Positions 1 to 8,564 of a DNA stretch of 64,000 nt are shown here, piece by piece. This stretch comes from Veillonella_A intestinalis (GTDB lineage Bacteria > Bacillota > Negativicutes > Veillonellales > Veillonellaceae), in NCBI RefSeq assembly GCF_943192895.1, contig NZ_CALPCB010000001.1:1-64000 (forward strand). The letters are read 5' to 3'. Within the stretch, counting starts at the first letter, position 1. The number at the start of each line of letters is the position of its first letter. The position numbers and the translations under genes were made by a program. Under the pieces are notes generated by a model. That model was given only the letters and a program-made list of their open reading frames with translations. It was not told the DNA's origin and searched no databases.

Positions 1-90
<90 letters not shown>

Positions 91-95
91 ATGAA

Positions 96-135
96 AATAA
101 GAGGTCGTGTCGAAAGACACGGCCTCTTATTTTTG
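96..135 (+). terminator. Rho-independent terminator of the 5S/rRNA operon
   Basis: A 16-bp stem (AATAAGAGGTCGTGTC with GACACGGCCTCTTATT, one G-T pair) closes a GAAA tetraloop and is followed by TTTTTG. It ends the rRNA transcript. Confidence 0.9.
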
Positions 136-231
136 TTAATCTAATGAGTAACAATCTGTCTGGCCGCTTCCAAGAAGCGAGTGAAGCGAAGCGTAGCATG
201 ATAGATCGTAATAAAATAATACAAAAAATAC

Positions 232-285
232 AAAAAGAAGGATGTATCTATTACTTACTATAGTTATAGATACATCCTTCTTTTT
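232..285 (-). terminator. Intrinsic terminator of the MazG-like gene
   Basis: An inverted repeat of about 19 bp (AAAAAGAAGGATGTATCTA and its complement at 267-285) surrounds a loop of about 16 nt. Read on the minus strand it is followed by a T-rich tract, as expected downstream of the gene at 369-710. It is symmetric enough to act in both directions. Confidence 0.75.
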
Positions 286-368
286 ATGCTAGTATATATT
301 AAATAAATAATTAATTATTAGAACTATGGTGTAATGTAATTTATAGAAATTGGATAAATAGTGGTGAA

Positions 369-710
369 TTATTTAGGTAATTCACTTTCTTTTGTTTCCA
401 CAAAGTCCATAATGGCTTTTTCAAAATCAATTCCCATGCGATCTGCAAGAGCTGCTAACCACCAAACACATTCACCTAATTTGTGAGGTAATAAAGTCTT
501 AAGATCATCTTCTGTATTGGCTGTAGGCCATGTTTTTTCATGAGCCATAGCTAGGCGTCCTACAAGAGCTGCATCTGTTAAGAAACCGAGTGCATCTTCT
601 TCAATAGTCCAGCGTTGGCCATTGAATTTATCTTCTAATTTATGATAGGATTCACGAATCGCTAAATTTCGTTCAATGACTTCTTGTAAAGTTATGTTTT
701 GCTTTTCCAT
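369..710 (-). CDS. MazG-like nucleotide pyrophosphohydrolase family protein
   Basis: This 113-aa protein has the layout of small all-alpha NTP pyrophosphohydrolases (MazG/dCTPase-like). An EEDALGFLTDAALVGRL segment (residues about 37-53) resembles the acidic metal-binding helix, and HKLGECVWWLAALADRMGID (about 76-95) resembles the second conserved helix pair. The family hydrolyses NTPs or dNTPs to NMP and pyrophosphate as house-cleaning; the substrate cannot be read from sequence. The ATG at 708-710 has a GGAGGCCTT Shine-Dalgarno just upstream. The gene is single, convergent with the rRNA operon and has its own terminator at 232-285. The fold call is from motif resemblance only. Confidence 0.7.
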   Translation of the reverse strand: MEKQNITLQEVIERNLAIRESYHKLEDKFNGQRWTIEEDALGFLTDAALVGRLAMAHEKTWPTANTEDDLKTLLPHKLGECVWWLAALADRMGIDFEKAIMDFVETKESELPK

Positions 711-1225
711 TAAGGCCTCCTTAGTTATAGATATGTAATAGAAATTAAAATTTTAATTATAGTATAGCATAATTATATGCAATATTCATTTTTAATTTTA
801 GTATTAAGTATATATAAATTTCAATAAACAAAATGATAAAAATTATTAAAATTGTATTTATTAACTTTAGAGACAGTACAAAAATATATATACAATTATG
901 TATTTAAGATTATGTACAGCTATATGTTTTAGACTACATATGACTATATATCTCTGTGTATGTATAACTGTATATGGATATTATAAAAGGCTACGAGAAT
1001 CTATATATCTTAGATACAGATAATTATATATTTGGTGCACAGGTAATCATATACATGTGATTTGTGTGATGATTTGTGTGAATATGTTTTAATTAGGGTG
1101 TAATCATATATTCTTATAAAGTGTTCATCTAACTAGAAAAATAATTTTTGAGAATATATATCAATTTTAGAAGCGATTAAAAGATGGCGTGTATTCTATT
1201 TATTCTAATGTAATAGTATATCCTA
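711..1225. other. Very AT-rich intergenic region
   Basis: No gene is supported here. The stretch is dominated by A/T with many TATAT and GTATAT words. The one clear structure is a perfect 12-bp tandem duplication (TGATTTGTGTGA twice) at 1058-1081. Its position upstream of the sulfate operon promoter could mean a regulatory site, but nothing else supports that. Confidence 0.6.
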
Positions 1226-1254
1226 TTGACAATGTATGATTTAAAACGTACAAT
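1226..1254 (+). promoter_or_regulatory. Sigma-70-type promoter of the sulfate operon
   Basis: TTGACA at 1226-1231 and TACAAT at 1249-1254 are separated by exactly 17 bp. Transcription would start near 1261, giving a leader of about 265 nt before cysP. Confidence 0.75.
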
Positions 1255-1337
1255 TACAGACAGCTTTATAAATACGTGCGTTTTAAATACCTGTTAAAAA
1301 TGTAGGAATTAAATATTAGCTAAGCTATACGAATTAA

Positions 1338-1385
1338 ATAAGCTAGGATTAGGGGAATCCTAGCTTATGTAGATATTTTTATAGT
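1338..1385 (+). promoter_or_regulatory. Leader hairpin upstream of cysP, possible attenuator
   Basis: A perfect 13-bp stem (ATAAGCTAGGATT with AATCCTAGCTTAT) closes a 5-nt loop at 1338-1368, followed 8 nt later by a short T run (1375-1380). TAAGCTA at 1321-1327 could compete for TAGCTTA at 1361-1367 or at 1392-1398, so alternative folds exist. The distance to the T run makes it a weak terminator as it stands. Confidence 0.45.
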
Positions 1386-1527
1386 AGTAAATTAGCTTAC
1401 TGAAATAAAGAAAGGATAAATATATAGGGTATTTCAAGCACGCCATAGTTGAGAAAGAAGCAAGGTAGATTAGCGCAGATGTGTGCTAATTAAAAAGAGA
1501 GAGTTAAAAGAGAATGAAGGTATGTCT

Positions 1528-2550
1528 ATGAAACGAAGAGGTTGGTATTTACTTCTCTCCGTAGGTATAGTGGGGGCTATATTATGGAGCACAGAACAGG
1601 CATTTTCATCGTCTAGTGAAGAGACTACGATGACCTTGATTAATGTGTCCTATGATGCTACGCGAGAGTTTTATGAAGCCTATAATACTGATTTTGCAGC
1701 GTATTATAAGGCTCGTACAGGTAAAGAGATAATAATCCATCAATCGCACGGTGGCTCAGGCAATCAAGCTAGAGCCGTGGTAGAAGGCTTTGATGCAGAT
1801 ATTGTAACTTTAGCTTTGGCACAAGATGTGAATTTATTACAAAAGGTTCACCTATTAGATTCTAATTGGGAGTCTAGTTTACCAAATTATTCGGCCCCTT
1901 ATACTTCAACCGTTGTATTTTTAGTGCGACAGGGGAATGCATTAAAAATTAGGGATTGGGATGATTTAGTTAAACCAAATGTCCGTATTATTGCACCTGA
2001 TCCAAAGAGTAGTGGTGGGGCTTGTTGGATTTTTTTAGCTGCTTATGCTTATGGAGCAGGTTTGCCTGATGATACAGCTAAAGCTACTAATTTTGTGAAG
2101 CGATTATATGAAAATGTAGTAGTTATGGATGCTGGAGCTCGGGGGGCTACCACAACATTTGTAGAAAATAAACAAGGCGATGTATTGCTTGTTTGGGAAA
2201 ATGAAGCTAAGCAGATTTTACAACACTATCCTGGTGAATATAAGCTAGTAACGCCATCAGTGTCTATAGTAGCCGAACCTAGTGTGGCAGTAGTCGCTAA
2301 TATTGCTCGAAAACGAGGCACATATGAAGTAGCCGAGGATTACTTAACTCACTTATATGCGCCGGAGAGTCAGCGTTTAATAGCTCAATATGGATTTAGG
2401 CCCACAGATTCTACTGTTATGACAGAGGTAGCCAAGGAATATCCAACACCTCAGCGCATGGTAACAATTCGTGATTTTGGTGGTTGGGCCGCTGCTTATG
2501 AGCGTTTCTTTGAAGATGGTGCCCTATTCGATATGATTCGGGACGAATAG
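1528..2550 (+). CDS. cysP: Sulfate-binding periplasmic/extracytoplasmic protein of ABC transporter
   Basis: This is the substrate-binding protein of a sulfate/thiosulfate ABC importer (CysP/Sbp family), 340 aa from the start chosen here. Residues 1-27 (KRRGW then a hydrophobic stretch) form a signal peptide. The family signature follows: NVSYDATREFYEAYN near the mature N terminus, SHGGSGNQARAVVEG, then DADIVTLALAQDV. A reading frame is open from a GTG at 1483, but that start has no ribosome site and lies in a hairpin. ATG 1528 has GAAGG 7 nt upstream and begins a proper signal peptide; ATG 1522 is too close to it. First gene of the cysPTW run, followed by cysT after 9 bp. Confidence 0.92.
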   Translation: MKRRGWYLLLSVGIVGAILWSTEQAFSSSSEETTMTLINVSYDATREFYEAYNTDFAAYYKARTGKEIIIHQSHGGSGNQARAVVEGFDADIVTLALAQDVNLLQKVHLLDSNWESSLPNYSAPYTSTVVFLVRQGNALKIRDWDDLVKPNVRIIAPDPKSSGGACWIFLAAYAYGAGLPDDTAKATNFVKRLYENVVVMDAGARGATTTFVENKQGDVLLVWENEAKQILQHYPGEYKLVTPSVSIVAEPSVAVVANIARKRGTYEVAEDYLTHLYAPESQRLIAQYGFRPTDSTVMTEVAKEYPTPQRMVTIRDFGGWAAAYERFFEDGALFDMIRDE

Positions 2551-2559
2551 GAGGGCTTT

Positions 2560-3411
2560 ATGAGACAAACTATGCAAACAAATAGTAGAGCGCCTCGTCT
2601 ATTACCAGGTTTTAGACTGACCTTAGGTGTGACCTTAACCATTTTGTCTATCATTGTTATTTTGCCAGTAGGTACTATTTTAGGCTATGCGGTGCAAATT
2701 CCGCCCATGACATTGTGGCAAACCATTGCTAAACCTGTAGTTTGGCACGCTTTTGCTACGAGTATTATGACATCGTTGGTAGCAGCAACTATTAACTTAG
2801 TCTTTGGCACATTATTAGCTTGGATTTTAGTACGATATACATTCCCAGGGCGACGTTTCATTGATAGTCTTATTGAGTTACCTTTTGCACTACCTACAGC
2901 TGTAGCAGGGATTACCTTATCTAAGTTATATTCAGATACTGGCTTATTGGGTAGTACACTTATACAGTGGGGAATTTCTTTAGTGTATACGAAGATAGGT
3001 ATTAGTATTGCACTAATTTTTGTAGGGATTCCTTTTGTAGTTCGCTCTGTTGAGCCTGTATTAGCTAAATTGGATGGTTCGTATGAAGAAGCGGCAGCTG
3101 TATTAGGGGCGAATAACTTCACAATATTCCGGCGTATTATTTTACCTGAAATTTTGCCCGCTGGGTTGGCTGGATTTGCCCTTGCGTTTGCTCGAGGGCT
3201 TGGGGAATACGGAAGTGTCATTTATATTTCAGGTAATAGCGCTAAAGCCCAGACACAAGTAGTATCTTATGTAATTATGCAGAAGTTGAACTATATTGAT
3301 TATGAAGGTGCTACAGCGATGGCATTGCTTTTATTAATATTGGCCTTTTTCATTTTGCTTAGCGTTAATTTATTGCAATTGCGTCAAGCGAAGCGGTTAG
3401 GAGGTCGATAG
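2560..3411 (+). CDS. cysT: Sulfate ABC transporter permease CysT
   Basis: Integral membrane permease (283 aa) of the sulfate importer, with about six hydrophobic helices. The cytoplasmic EAA loop that contacts the ATPase reads YEEAAAVLGANNFTIFRRI, followed by LPEILPAG and RGLGEYG, all typical of CysT/CysU. The ATG follows AGGAGGG by 6 nt. It pairs with CysW, whose start lies one base after the cysT stop, so translation is probably coupled. The length is normal for the family. Confidence 0.93.
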   Translation: MRQTMQTNSRAPRLLPGFRLTLGVTLTILSIIVILPVGTILGYAVQIPPMTLWQTIAKPVVWHAFATSIMTSLVAATINLVFGTLLAWILVRYTFPGRRFIDSLIELPFALPTAVAGITLSKLYSDTGLLGSTLIQWGISLVYTKIGISIALIFVGIPFVVRSVEPVLAKLDGSYEEAAAVLGANNFTIFRRIILPEILPAGLAGFALAFARGLGEYGSVIYISGNSAKAQTQVVSYVIMQKLNYIDYEGATAMALLLLILAFFILLSVNLLQLRQAKRLGGR

Positions 3412-3412
3412 G

Positions 3413-4246
3413 ATGAAAGAATTAAAGTGGGTGCAATATAGCTTAATTATAGTGGGGTTTCTTTTCGTTATTTTAATGTTAGTTTTTCCACTTATAACGG
3501 TAATTCTCAGTTCTTTGGCACAAGGCTGGACATTTTATGTAAAGGCTATTACAACGCCTTATGTAGTATCTGCACTAGGTCTCACTTTAGTAGCTGCTTT
3601 GGTAGCGGTATTAGTAAGTGGGATATTTGGTCTTTGTGCGGCTTATAGCATTGGTAAGTTTGATTTTAAAGGTAAGCAGTTGTTAATGACGTTAATTGAT
3701 GTGCCCTTTTCTATTTCACCGGTCATTGCAGGTTTAGCCTTTATTATGGTGTTTGGCCGTATTGGATGGGGTTACAGTATTTTAGAGAGTCTTAATCAGT
3801 GGTTAGGTACGAACTGGCGTGTGGTCTTTGCTTTACCAGGTGTATTCTTAGCTACAATTTTTGTAACCTTACCCTTTGTTTTCCGTGAAGTGATAGGCGT
3901 TATGCATACAAGAGGACGTGAAGAGGAAGAAGCGGCTGTTTTAATGGGGGCATCGGGATTGACTGTTTTTTGGAAAATTACCTTTCCTCAGATTAAATGG
4001 GGTTTCCTCTATGGCGTATTACTGTGTGCCGCCAGAGCGTTAGGCGAATTTGGAGCCGTAGCAGCCTTATCGAAAGTACGTGGCAGTACCTTTACTTTGC
4101 CTTTGGAAATTGACGCTTTGTATTTATCTGGTTCTGCTACAGGCGTTACAGCTGCTTTTGCGGCATCCTCTGTATTGGTTATGTTAGCAATCGTCTTATT
4201 AATTTTACGGGCTTATGTAGAACAACGAGTGGGTCATAATGGCTAG
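3413..4246 (+). CDS. cysW: Sulfate ABC transporter permease CysW
   Basis: Second permease subunit (277 aa). The EAA loop is EEEEAAVLMGASGLTVFWKI and is followed by FPQIKWG and ARALGEFGAV, as in CysW. About six transmembrane segments are visible, starting with a hydrophobic helix at residues 10-33. An AGGAGG precedes the start inside the end of cysT. The stop codon lies inside the first copy of a 22-bp tandem duplication (4239-4282), and a 164-bp gap separates it from cysA. Confidence 0.93.
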   Translation: MKELKWVQYSLIIVGFLFVILMLVFPLITVILSSLAQGWTFYVKAITTPYVVSALGLTLVAALVAVLVSGIFGLCAAYSIGKFDFKGKQLLMTLIDVPFSISPVIAGLAFIMVFGRIGWGYSILESLNQWLGTNWRVVFALPGVFLATIFVTLPFVFREVIGVMHTRGREEEEAAVLMGASGLTVFWKITFPQIKWGFLYGVLLCAARALGEFGAVAALSKVRGSTFTLPLEIDALYLSGSATGVTAAFAASSVLVMLAIVLLILRAYVEQRVGHNG

Positions 4247-4282
4247 GTATTGTAATAAATATGGTTAGGTATTGTAATGAAA
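4239..4282. repeat. 22-bp imperfect tandem duplication at the cysW stop
   Basis: Two adjacent 22-bp copies (4239-4260 and 4261-4282), each built around TAGGTATTGTAAT, differ at three positions. The first copy holds the cysW stop. This looks like a local slippage duplication. The following 128 bp before cysA is AT-rich with one weak AT hairpin near 4290-4317 and no gene. Confidence 0.75.
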
Positions 4283-4410
4283 TGGATATAAAAATAATGT
4301 TAATATTATTTTTATTATTAAGAACTATATAGATTGATTTTTAGTTTATTAAGGGTAATTTAGGGATAATAAAGAAATATTGAAGAATTGAGAGAGTTTG
4401 AGGTGATGAG

Positions 4411-5490
4411 ATGGAACAAGGAGCGTCTCAGTATGTAGCCATGGAGGGAATTTATAAGCAATATGGCCATTATGAAGCATCTAAAGATGTGAGTTTTCAT
4501 ATTGCTGAAGGCAAGATTGTAGCTCTATTAGGCCCCAGTGGGAGTGGTAAAACCACAATTTTACGTATGTTAGCAGGACTAGAGCAACCAGATCAGGGTG
4601 ATATCTATATTGCTGGTAAGCGTGTGAATGCTATTGTACCGGCTAAGCGTGGTATAGGTTTTGTATTTCAAAATTATGCGCTATTTCGTCATATGACGGT
4701 ATTTGATAATATTGCCTTTGGTCTTACCGTGCAAAAAGAGGAGCAACATGTGATTCATAAGCGAGTGTTAGAATTACTAGATTTAGTTGGTCTTGCTAAT
4801 TTGCAAGATCGTTATCCTGGTGAATTATCTGGTGGACAGCGGCAGCGTGTAGCCTTTGCAAGGGCTTTGGCACCAAGGCCTGATGTATTGTTATTAGATG
4901 AACCTTTTGCGGCTATTGATGCAAAGGTTAAGCATGAGCTCCGTCAATGGTTAAAAGCTACCATTAAGAAATCGGGGATTACGAGTATCTTTGTGACTCA
5001 TGATCAAGAAGAAGCCGTAGAATTAGCTGATGAAATTATTGTAACTAATAATGGTTGTATTGAACAAATGGGCACACCAGAAGAGATTTATGGACAACCA
5101 GCAACCCCCTTTGTGGCTGGATTTATGGGGAAGGCCAAGGGGATTATGGAATATGAAAGCCTTAACGGTTTTGAACGAGAGGCCGGTTTTGATTGGGCAA
5201 TTATTCGCCCCGAATTCGTAGCTGTTTTTAAAGCAGATGCAGACCATGAAGATAAAAGTGCTGTTGAAACGGGTAGTGTAGAAGCGGTAACGTTTCAGGG
5301 AACGCGCCTTAGCATGCGCATTCGTATTGGGAATCATCTGATTGAAGCAGAACAGCCTATTGAAGCGGCTTCGTTTGTTGTAGGTGAAACGGTTCAGGTC
5401 TTGATTTATCGGCTTTTCTTGTGTAGTAATACGGAGGTTCATATTGTGAAAAATAAAGCTCTTGAACCAGGTCAAGTATTCTATATTTAA
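4411..5490 (+). CDS. cysA: Sulfate/thiosulfate ABC transporter ATP-binding protein
   Basis: Cytoplasmic ATPase (359 aa) that powers the CysTW channel. Walker A GPSGSGKTT is at residues 41-49, the Q loop lies in FVFQNYALF, the ABC signature is LSGGQRQRV, Walker B is LLLDEPFAAID and the switch histidine is in THDQEEA. The C-terminal ~110 residues form a TOBE-like regulatory region, as in CysA. The start at 4411 follows GAGGTGATGAG. It lies 164 bp from cysW, so it may be read through or have its own promoter. The aprA start is 42 bp after its stop. Confidence 0.93.
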   Translation: MEQGASQYVAMEGIYKQYGHYEASKDVSFHIAEGKIVALLGPSGSGKTTILRMLAGLEQPDQGDIYIAGKRVNAIVPAKRGIGFVFQNYALFRHMTVFDNIAFGLTVQKEEQHVIHKRVLELLDLVGLANLQDRYPGELSGGQRQRVAFARALAPRPDVLLLDEPFAAIDAKVKHELRQWLKATIKKSGITSIFVTHDQEEAVELADEIIVTNNGCIEQMGTPEEIYGQPATPFVAGFMGKAKGIMEYESLNGFEREAGFDWAIIRPEFVAVFKADADHEDKSAVETGSVEAVTFQGTRLSMRIRIGNHLIEAEQPIEAASFVVGETVQVLIYRLFLCSNTEVHIVKNKALEPGQVFYI

Positions 5491-5532
5491 GAGAGTTTGA
5501 CAGACTTTAGGAAATTAGGTGGGATAGGACGT

Positions 5533-7251
5533 ATGAAAATTGAGAAACGAGAGCGAATTGAAACGGATGTGCTTATCATTGGTGGCGGTACAGCTGGTTG
5601 TTATGCAGCGTTGACTTTGCAAAAACAAACAGATGCTAACGTTTTAATTGTAGAAAAGGCAGTAATTCGTCGCAGTGGCTGTTTAGCAGCAGGGGTTAAT
5701 GCACTGAATGCGTATATTGTAAAAGGTCGCAAGCCAGAAGATTATGTTGAGTATGCCACAAAAGATGCAGCTGGCATTGTGCGTCATGATTTATTATTAT
5801 CCATGAGTGAACGACTGAATGGCGTTACTAAAGTATTAGAAGATTTAGGTTTAGTTATTTTAAAAGACTCTAATGGAGAGTATATAGCCCGTGGTAATCG
5901 CAATATAAAAATCAATGGGGAAAATATTAAGCCTTTGTTAGCGGAAGTGGTTTTACAATTGCCAAATACAACGGTGATGGAACATGTCATTATTACCGAT
6001 TATTTGGTAGAGGATGGTGAAATTAAGGGGGCTGTAGGCTTTTCGTTGCGTCATCAGGTGGCGTATGAAATTTATGCGCCCTATGTGATTTGTGCTACCG
6101 GTGGGGCCGCTGGGTTATATCGGCCTAATAATCCTGGTTTTTCACGGCATAAGATGTGGTATTCACCTTTTAATACGGGAGCTGGTTATGCCATGGGCAT
6201 TCAAGCTGGTGCAGAAATGACGACCTTTGAAATGCGTTTTATTGCCTTGCGTTGTAAAGATACTATTGCGCCGACGGGCACTATTGCTCAAGGGGTGGGT
6301 GCTAAGCAGATTAATGCAGATGGCGAAGTATATGAAACTAAATATGGATTGACTACTTCACAGCGTGTTTATGGCACAGTAAAAGAAAATTTAGAAGGTC
6401 ATGGTCCTTGTTATTTAGCCACAGAAGGAATTAGTAGTGAGCAAAATATGGATCTTTTGAAGGCCTATCTTAATATGGCGCCAGGTCAGACTTTAAAATG
6501 GCTAGAATCGGGGGAAGGACCACAACAGCAGAATGTAGAGATTGAAGGAACAGAACCTTATATTGTAGGCGGTCATACGGCGAGTGGCTATTGGGTTGAT
6601 ACGAATCGTGAAACGACAATTCGCAATTTATATGCCGCTGGTGATGTAGCTGGTGGTTGTCCACAAAAATATGTAACTGGTGCTTTAGCGGAAGGGGAAA
6701 TTGCAGCCCTAGCGATTGCTAAGCGATATGAAGCGGCTAAGGCTCATGATGAGAGGCATAATGGTAATGGTCATTTTGTTTCAGAGGGGCTTAAAGTGAA
6801 AGCAGAGGCCTATTTGTCGGCTTATGATGCTTATCTTACGGGCGAATCTCCATTATATACAACGGAACAGCTAGAAGAAGCGATGCAACGAACTATGGAC
6901 AGCTATGCAGGTGGTATTGGTGCTTATTATCGTTTCAATAGTAAACAATTGAAGAAAGCGAAAACGAGAATTCAAGAATTGCAAAAAATGGCACAACATT
7001 TGAAAGCTCAAAATTTGCACGACCTATTATTTATTTATGAATTAAAAGAGCGTTTAGTTGTATGTTTAACATTGATTGCTCATTTAGAAGGGCGTAAAGA
7101 AACACGCTGGCACAGCTTTGCAGAAAATTTAGATTATCCTGAAAGTAGTGATGAATGGCTTTGTTATGTTAATTCGATAGCAACCGATAGAGGGATTGAA
7201 ATTCGACAACGGCCATTAGTGAAGGAGGCGTATTATGAGCATCAGAATTGA
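5533..7251 (+). CDS. aprA: Adenylylsulfate reductase-like flavoprotein, alpha subunit
   Basis: FAD-dependent reductase of the fumarate reductase/APS reductase family, 572 aa. The dinucleotide-binding motif GGGTAG is at residues 17-22 after a beta strand DVLII. FAD-contacting segments RRSGCLAAGVNA and ATGGAAGLY follow, and YAAGDVAGGCPQKYVTGALAEGE is the C-terminal flavin motif. In this context it should reduce APS made by CysDN to sulfite and AMP, using electrons from AprB. It is shorter than dissimilatory AprA (typically above 600 aa). The start is ATG 5533; an upstream in-frame TTG at 5497 lacks a good ribosome site. It overlaps aprB by 17 bp. Assignment as APS reductase rather than another fumarate reductase-like enzyme rests largely on neighbours. 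Confidence 0.82.
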   Translation: MKIEKRERIETDVLIIGGGTAGCYAALTLQKQTDANVLIVEKAVIRRSGCLAAGVNALNAYIVKGRKPEDYVEYATKDAAGIVRHDLLLSMSERLNGVTKVLEDLGLVILKDSNGEYIARGNRNIKINGENIKPLLAEVVLQLPNTTVMEHVIITDYLVEDGEIKGAVGFSLRHQVAYEIYAPYVICATGGAAGLYRPNNPGFSRHKMWYSPFNTGAGYAMGIQAGAEMTTFEMRFIALRCKDTIAPTGTIAQGVGAKQINADGEVYETKYGLTTSQRVYGTVKENLEGHGPCYLATEGISSEQNMDLLKAYLNMAPGQTLKWLESGEGPQQQNVEIEGTEPYIVGGHTASGYWVDTNRETTIRNLYAAGDVAGGCPQKYVTGALAEGEIAALAIAKRYEAAKAHDERHNGNGHFVSEGLKVKAEAYLSAYDAYLTGESPLYTTEQLEEAMQRTMDSYAGGIGAYYRFNSKQLKKAKTRIQELQKMAQHLKAQNLHDLLFIYELKERLVVCLTLIAHLEGRKETRWHSFAENLDYPESSDEWLCYVNSIATDRGIEIRQRPLVKEAYYEHQN

Positions 7252-7549
7252 TCAGCGTAGCTGCATCGGTTGTCAACGTTGTGTTAATATTTGTCCTGGT
7301 AGCTTACCAGCTATGAATGAAGAGGGTAAAGCCTATATGGCTTATCCTAAGGACTGCTGGGGCTGTATGGCATGTATAAAAGAATGTCCTGTTGGGGCCA
7401 TTGCTTATTTTTTAGGACCCGATATGGGTGGCAAAGGGGGCACGATGAAGGCGCAGCGTGAAGGTCATTTTTGGCGTTGGGAATATATAGCGCCTAATGG
7501 GGAGAGCCAAACCATTGTTGTAAATGCGCAAGAATCCAACCAATATTAG
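7235..7549 (+). CDS. aprB: Adenylylsulfate reductase-like ferredoxin, beta subunit
   Basis: Small two-cluster ferredoxin (104 aa). Cys 10, 13, 16 and 20 (CIGCQRCVNIC) and Cys 41, 44, 47 and 51 (CWGCMACIKEC) give two [4Fe-4S] sites. The C-terminal ~50 residues (GGKGGTMKAQREGHFWRWEY) form the tail that in AprB wraps the alpha subunit. It would carry electrons to the AprA flavin. The start lies inside the end of aprA behind AAGGAGG, which means tight coupling. It is shorter than classical AprB (about 150 aa), as expected for the assimilatory-type enzyme. After it come 84 bp without a gene, then cysD. Confidence 0.85.
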   Translation: MSIRIDQRSCIGCQRCVNICPGSLPAMNEEGKAYMAYPKDCWGCMACIKECPVGAIAYFLGPDMGGKGGTMKAQREGHFWRWEYIAPNGESQTIVVNAQESNQY

Positions 7550-7633
7550 ATATATAAAGAGTCTAAACTTTGTACTAGATATTAATCCATCTTGCATTAG
7601 GGTATAAGAGAGTAAAAGAGAGAAGGTAGTAAT

Positions 7634-8533
7634 ATGAGTGAGTATAGTCATTTAGATGAATTAGAGGCAGAGGCTATATATATTATCCGTGAAGTGGCGG
7701 CACAATGTGAGAAGCCCGTTATGTTGTATTCCATTGGGAAAGATAGTTCTGTTATGCTACATTTAGCACGAAAGGCCTTTTATCCTGAAAAGCCCCCATT
7801 TCCATTTTTGCATGTGAACACAACTTGGAAATTTAAAGAAATGATCAAGTTCCGTGATGAAACAGCTAAGAAATTTGGCTTAGATATGATTGAATATATC
7901 AATCAAGAAGGGGTTGCACAAGGTATTAATCCGTTTGACCATGGCTCAGCTTATACGGATATTATGAAAACCCAAGCTCTAAAGCAAGCATTAAATACAT
8001 ATGGTTTTACTGCGGCCTTTGGGGGTGGTCGTCGTGATGAAGAAAAATCCCGTGCGAAAGAACGAATTTTTTCCTTCCGCAATGCCTCTCATGGTTGGGA
8101 TCCTAAAAATCAGCGCCCTGAAATGTGGAAACTATATAATGCTAAGATTAACAAAGGGGAAAGTATTCGCGTATTTCCTCTATCTAACTGGACTGAAAAG
8201 GATATTTGGCAATATATTAAACGTGAAAATATAGATATTGTATCCTTATATTTTGCGAAAGAACGACCTGTTGTATATCGTGATGGCAATATTATTATGG
8301 TAGATGATGATCGTTTTAAATTACGACCTGGTGAAACCATTGAACAAAAGAAAGTGCGTTTCCGTACATTAGGTTGTTATCCTTTAACGGGTGGTACTGA
8401 ATCTGAAGCCACTACCTTAGATGAAATCATTGAAGAAACCTTATCGGCTGTTTCCTCTGAACGTACGACACGCGTTATTGATAGTGAAGCGGCTGGCAGC
8501 ATGGAACGGCGTAAGCGGGAAGGGTATTTCTAA
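7634..8533 (+). CDS. cysD: Sulfate adenylyltransferase subunit 2
   Basis: Catalytic subunit of the CysDN ATP sulfurylase (299 aa, close to the 302 aa of E. coli). It makes APS from sulfate and ATP. The PP-loop is YSIGKDSSVMLHLA (about residues 31-44). The family segments FPFLHVNTTWKFKEM, FGGGRRDEEKSRAKER, PLSNWTEKDIW and LGCYPLTGG are all present. A GAGAAGG precedes the ATG. It is followed by cysN after 31 bp. The product feeds AprAB; no cysC or cysH homologue is in the window. Confidence 0.96.
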   Translation: MSEYSHLDELEAEAIYIIREVAAQCEKPVMLYSIGKDSSVMLHLARKAFYPEKPPFPFLHVNTTWKFKEMIKFRDETAKKFGLDMIEYINQEGVAQGINPFDHGSAYTDIMKTQALKQALNTYGFTAAFGGGRRDEEKSRAKERIFSFRNASHGWDPKNQRPEMWKLYNAKINKGESIRVFPLSNWTEKDIWQYIKRENIDIVSLYFAKERPVVYRDGNIIMVDDDRFKLRPGETIEQKKVRFRTLGCYPLTGGTESEATTLDEIIEETLSAVSSERTTRVIDSEAAGSMERRKREGYF

Positions 8534-8564
8534 TATAGGTATTGGGTAAAGAGAGGATACAATC

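Noticed and set aside
711..1225. Replication origin or matrix-like region due to strong AT-richness
   Set aside because: No DnaA-box cluster (TTATNCACA) or origin-associated genes; AT-richness is common to intergenic DNA here.
1483..1527. GTG start of cysP at 1483
   Set aside because: It would place 15 charged residues before the signal peptide, lacks a ribosome site and falls in a hairpin; ATG 1528 fits better.
2685..3221. A 178-codon minus-strand frame opposite cysT
   Set aside because: cysT is unmistakable on the other strand; the antisense frame has the Ser/Pro/Thr-rich composition of a shadow and no ribosome site.
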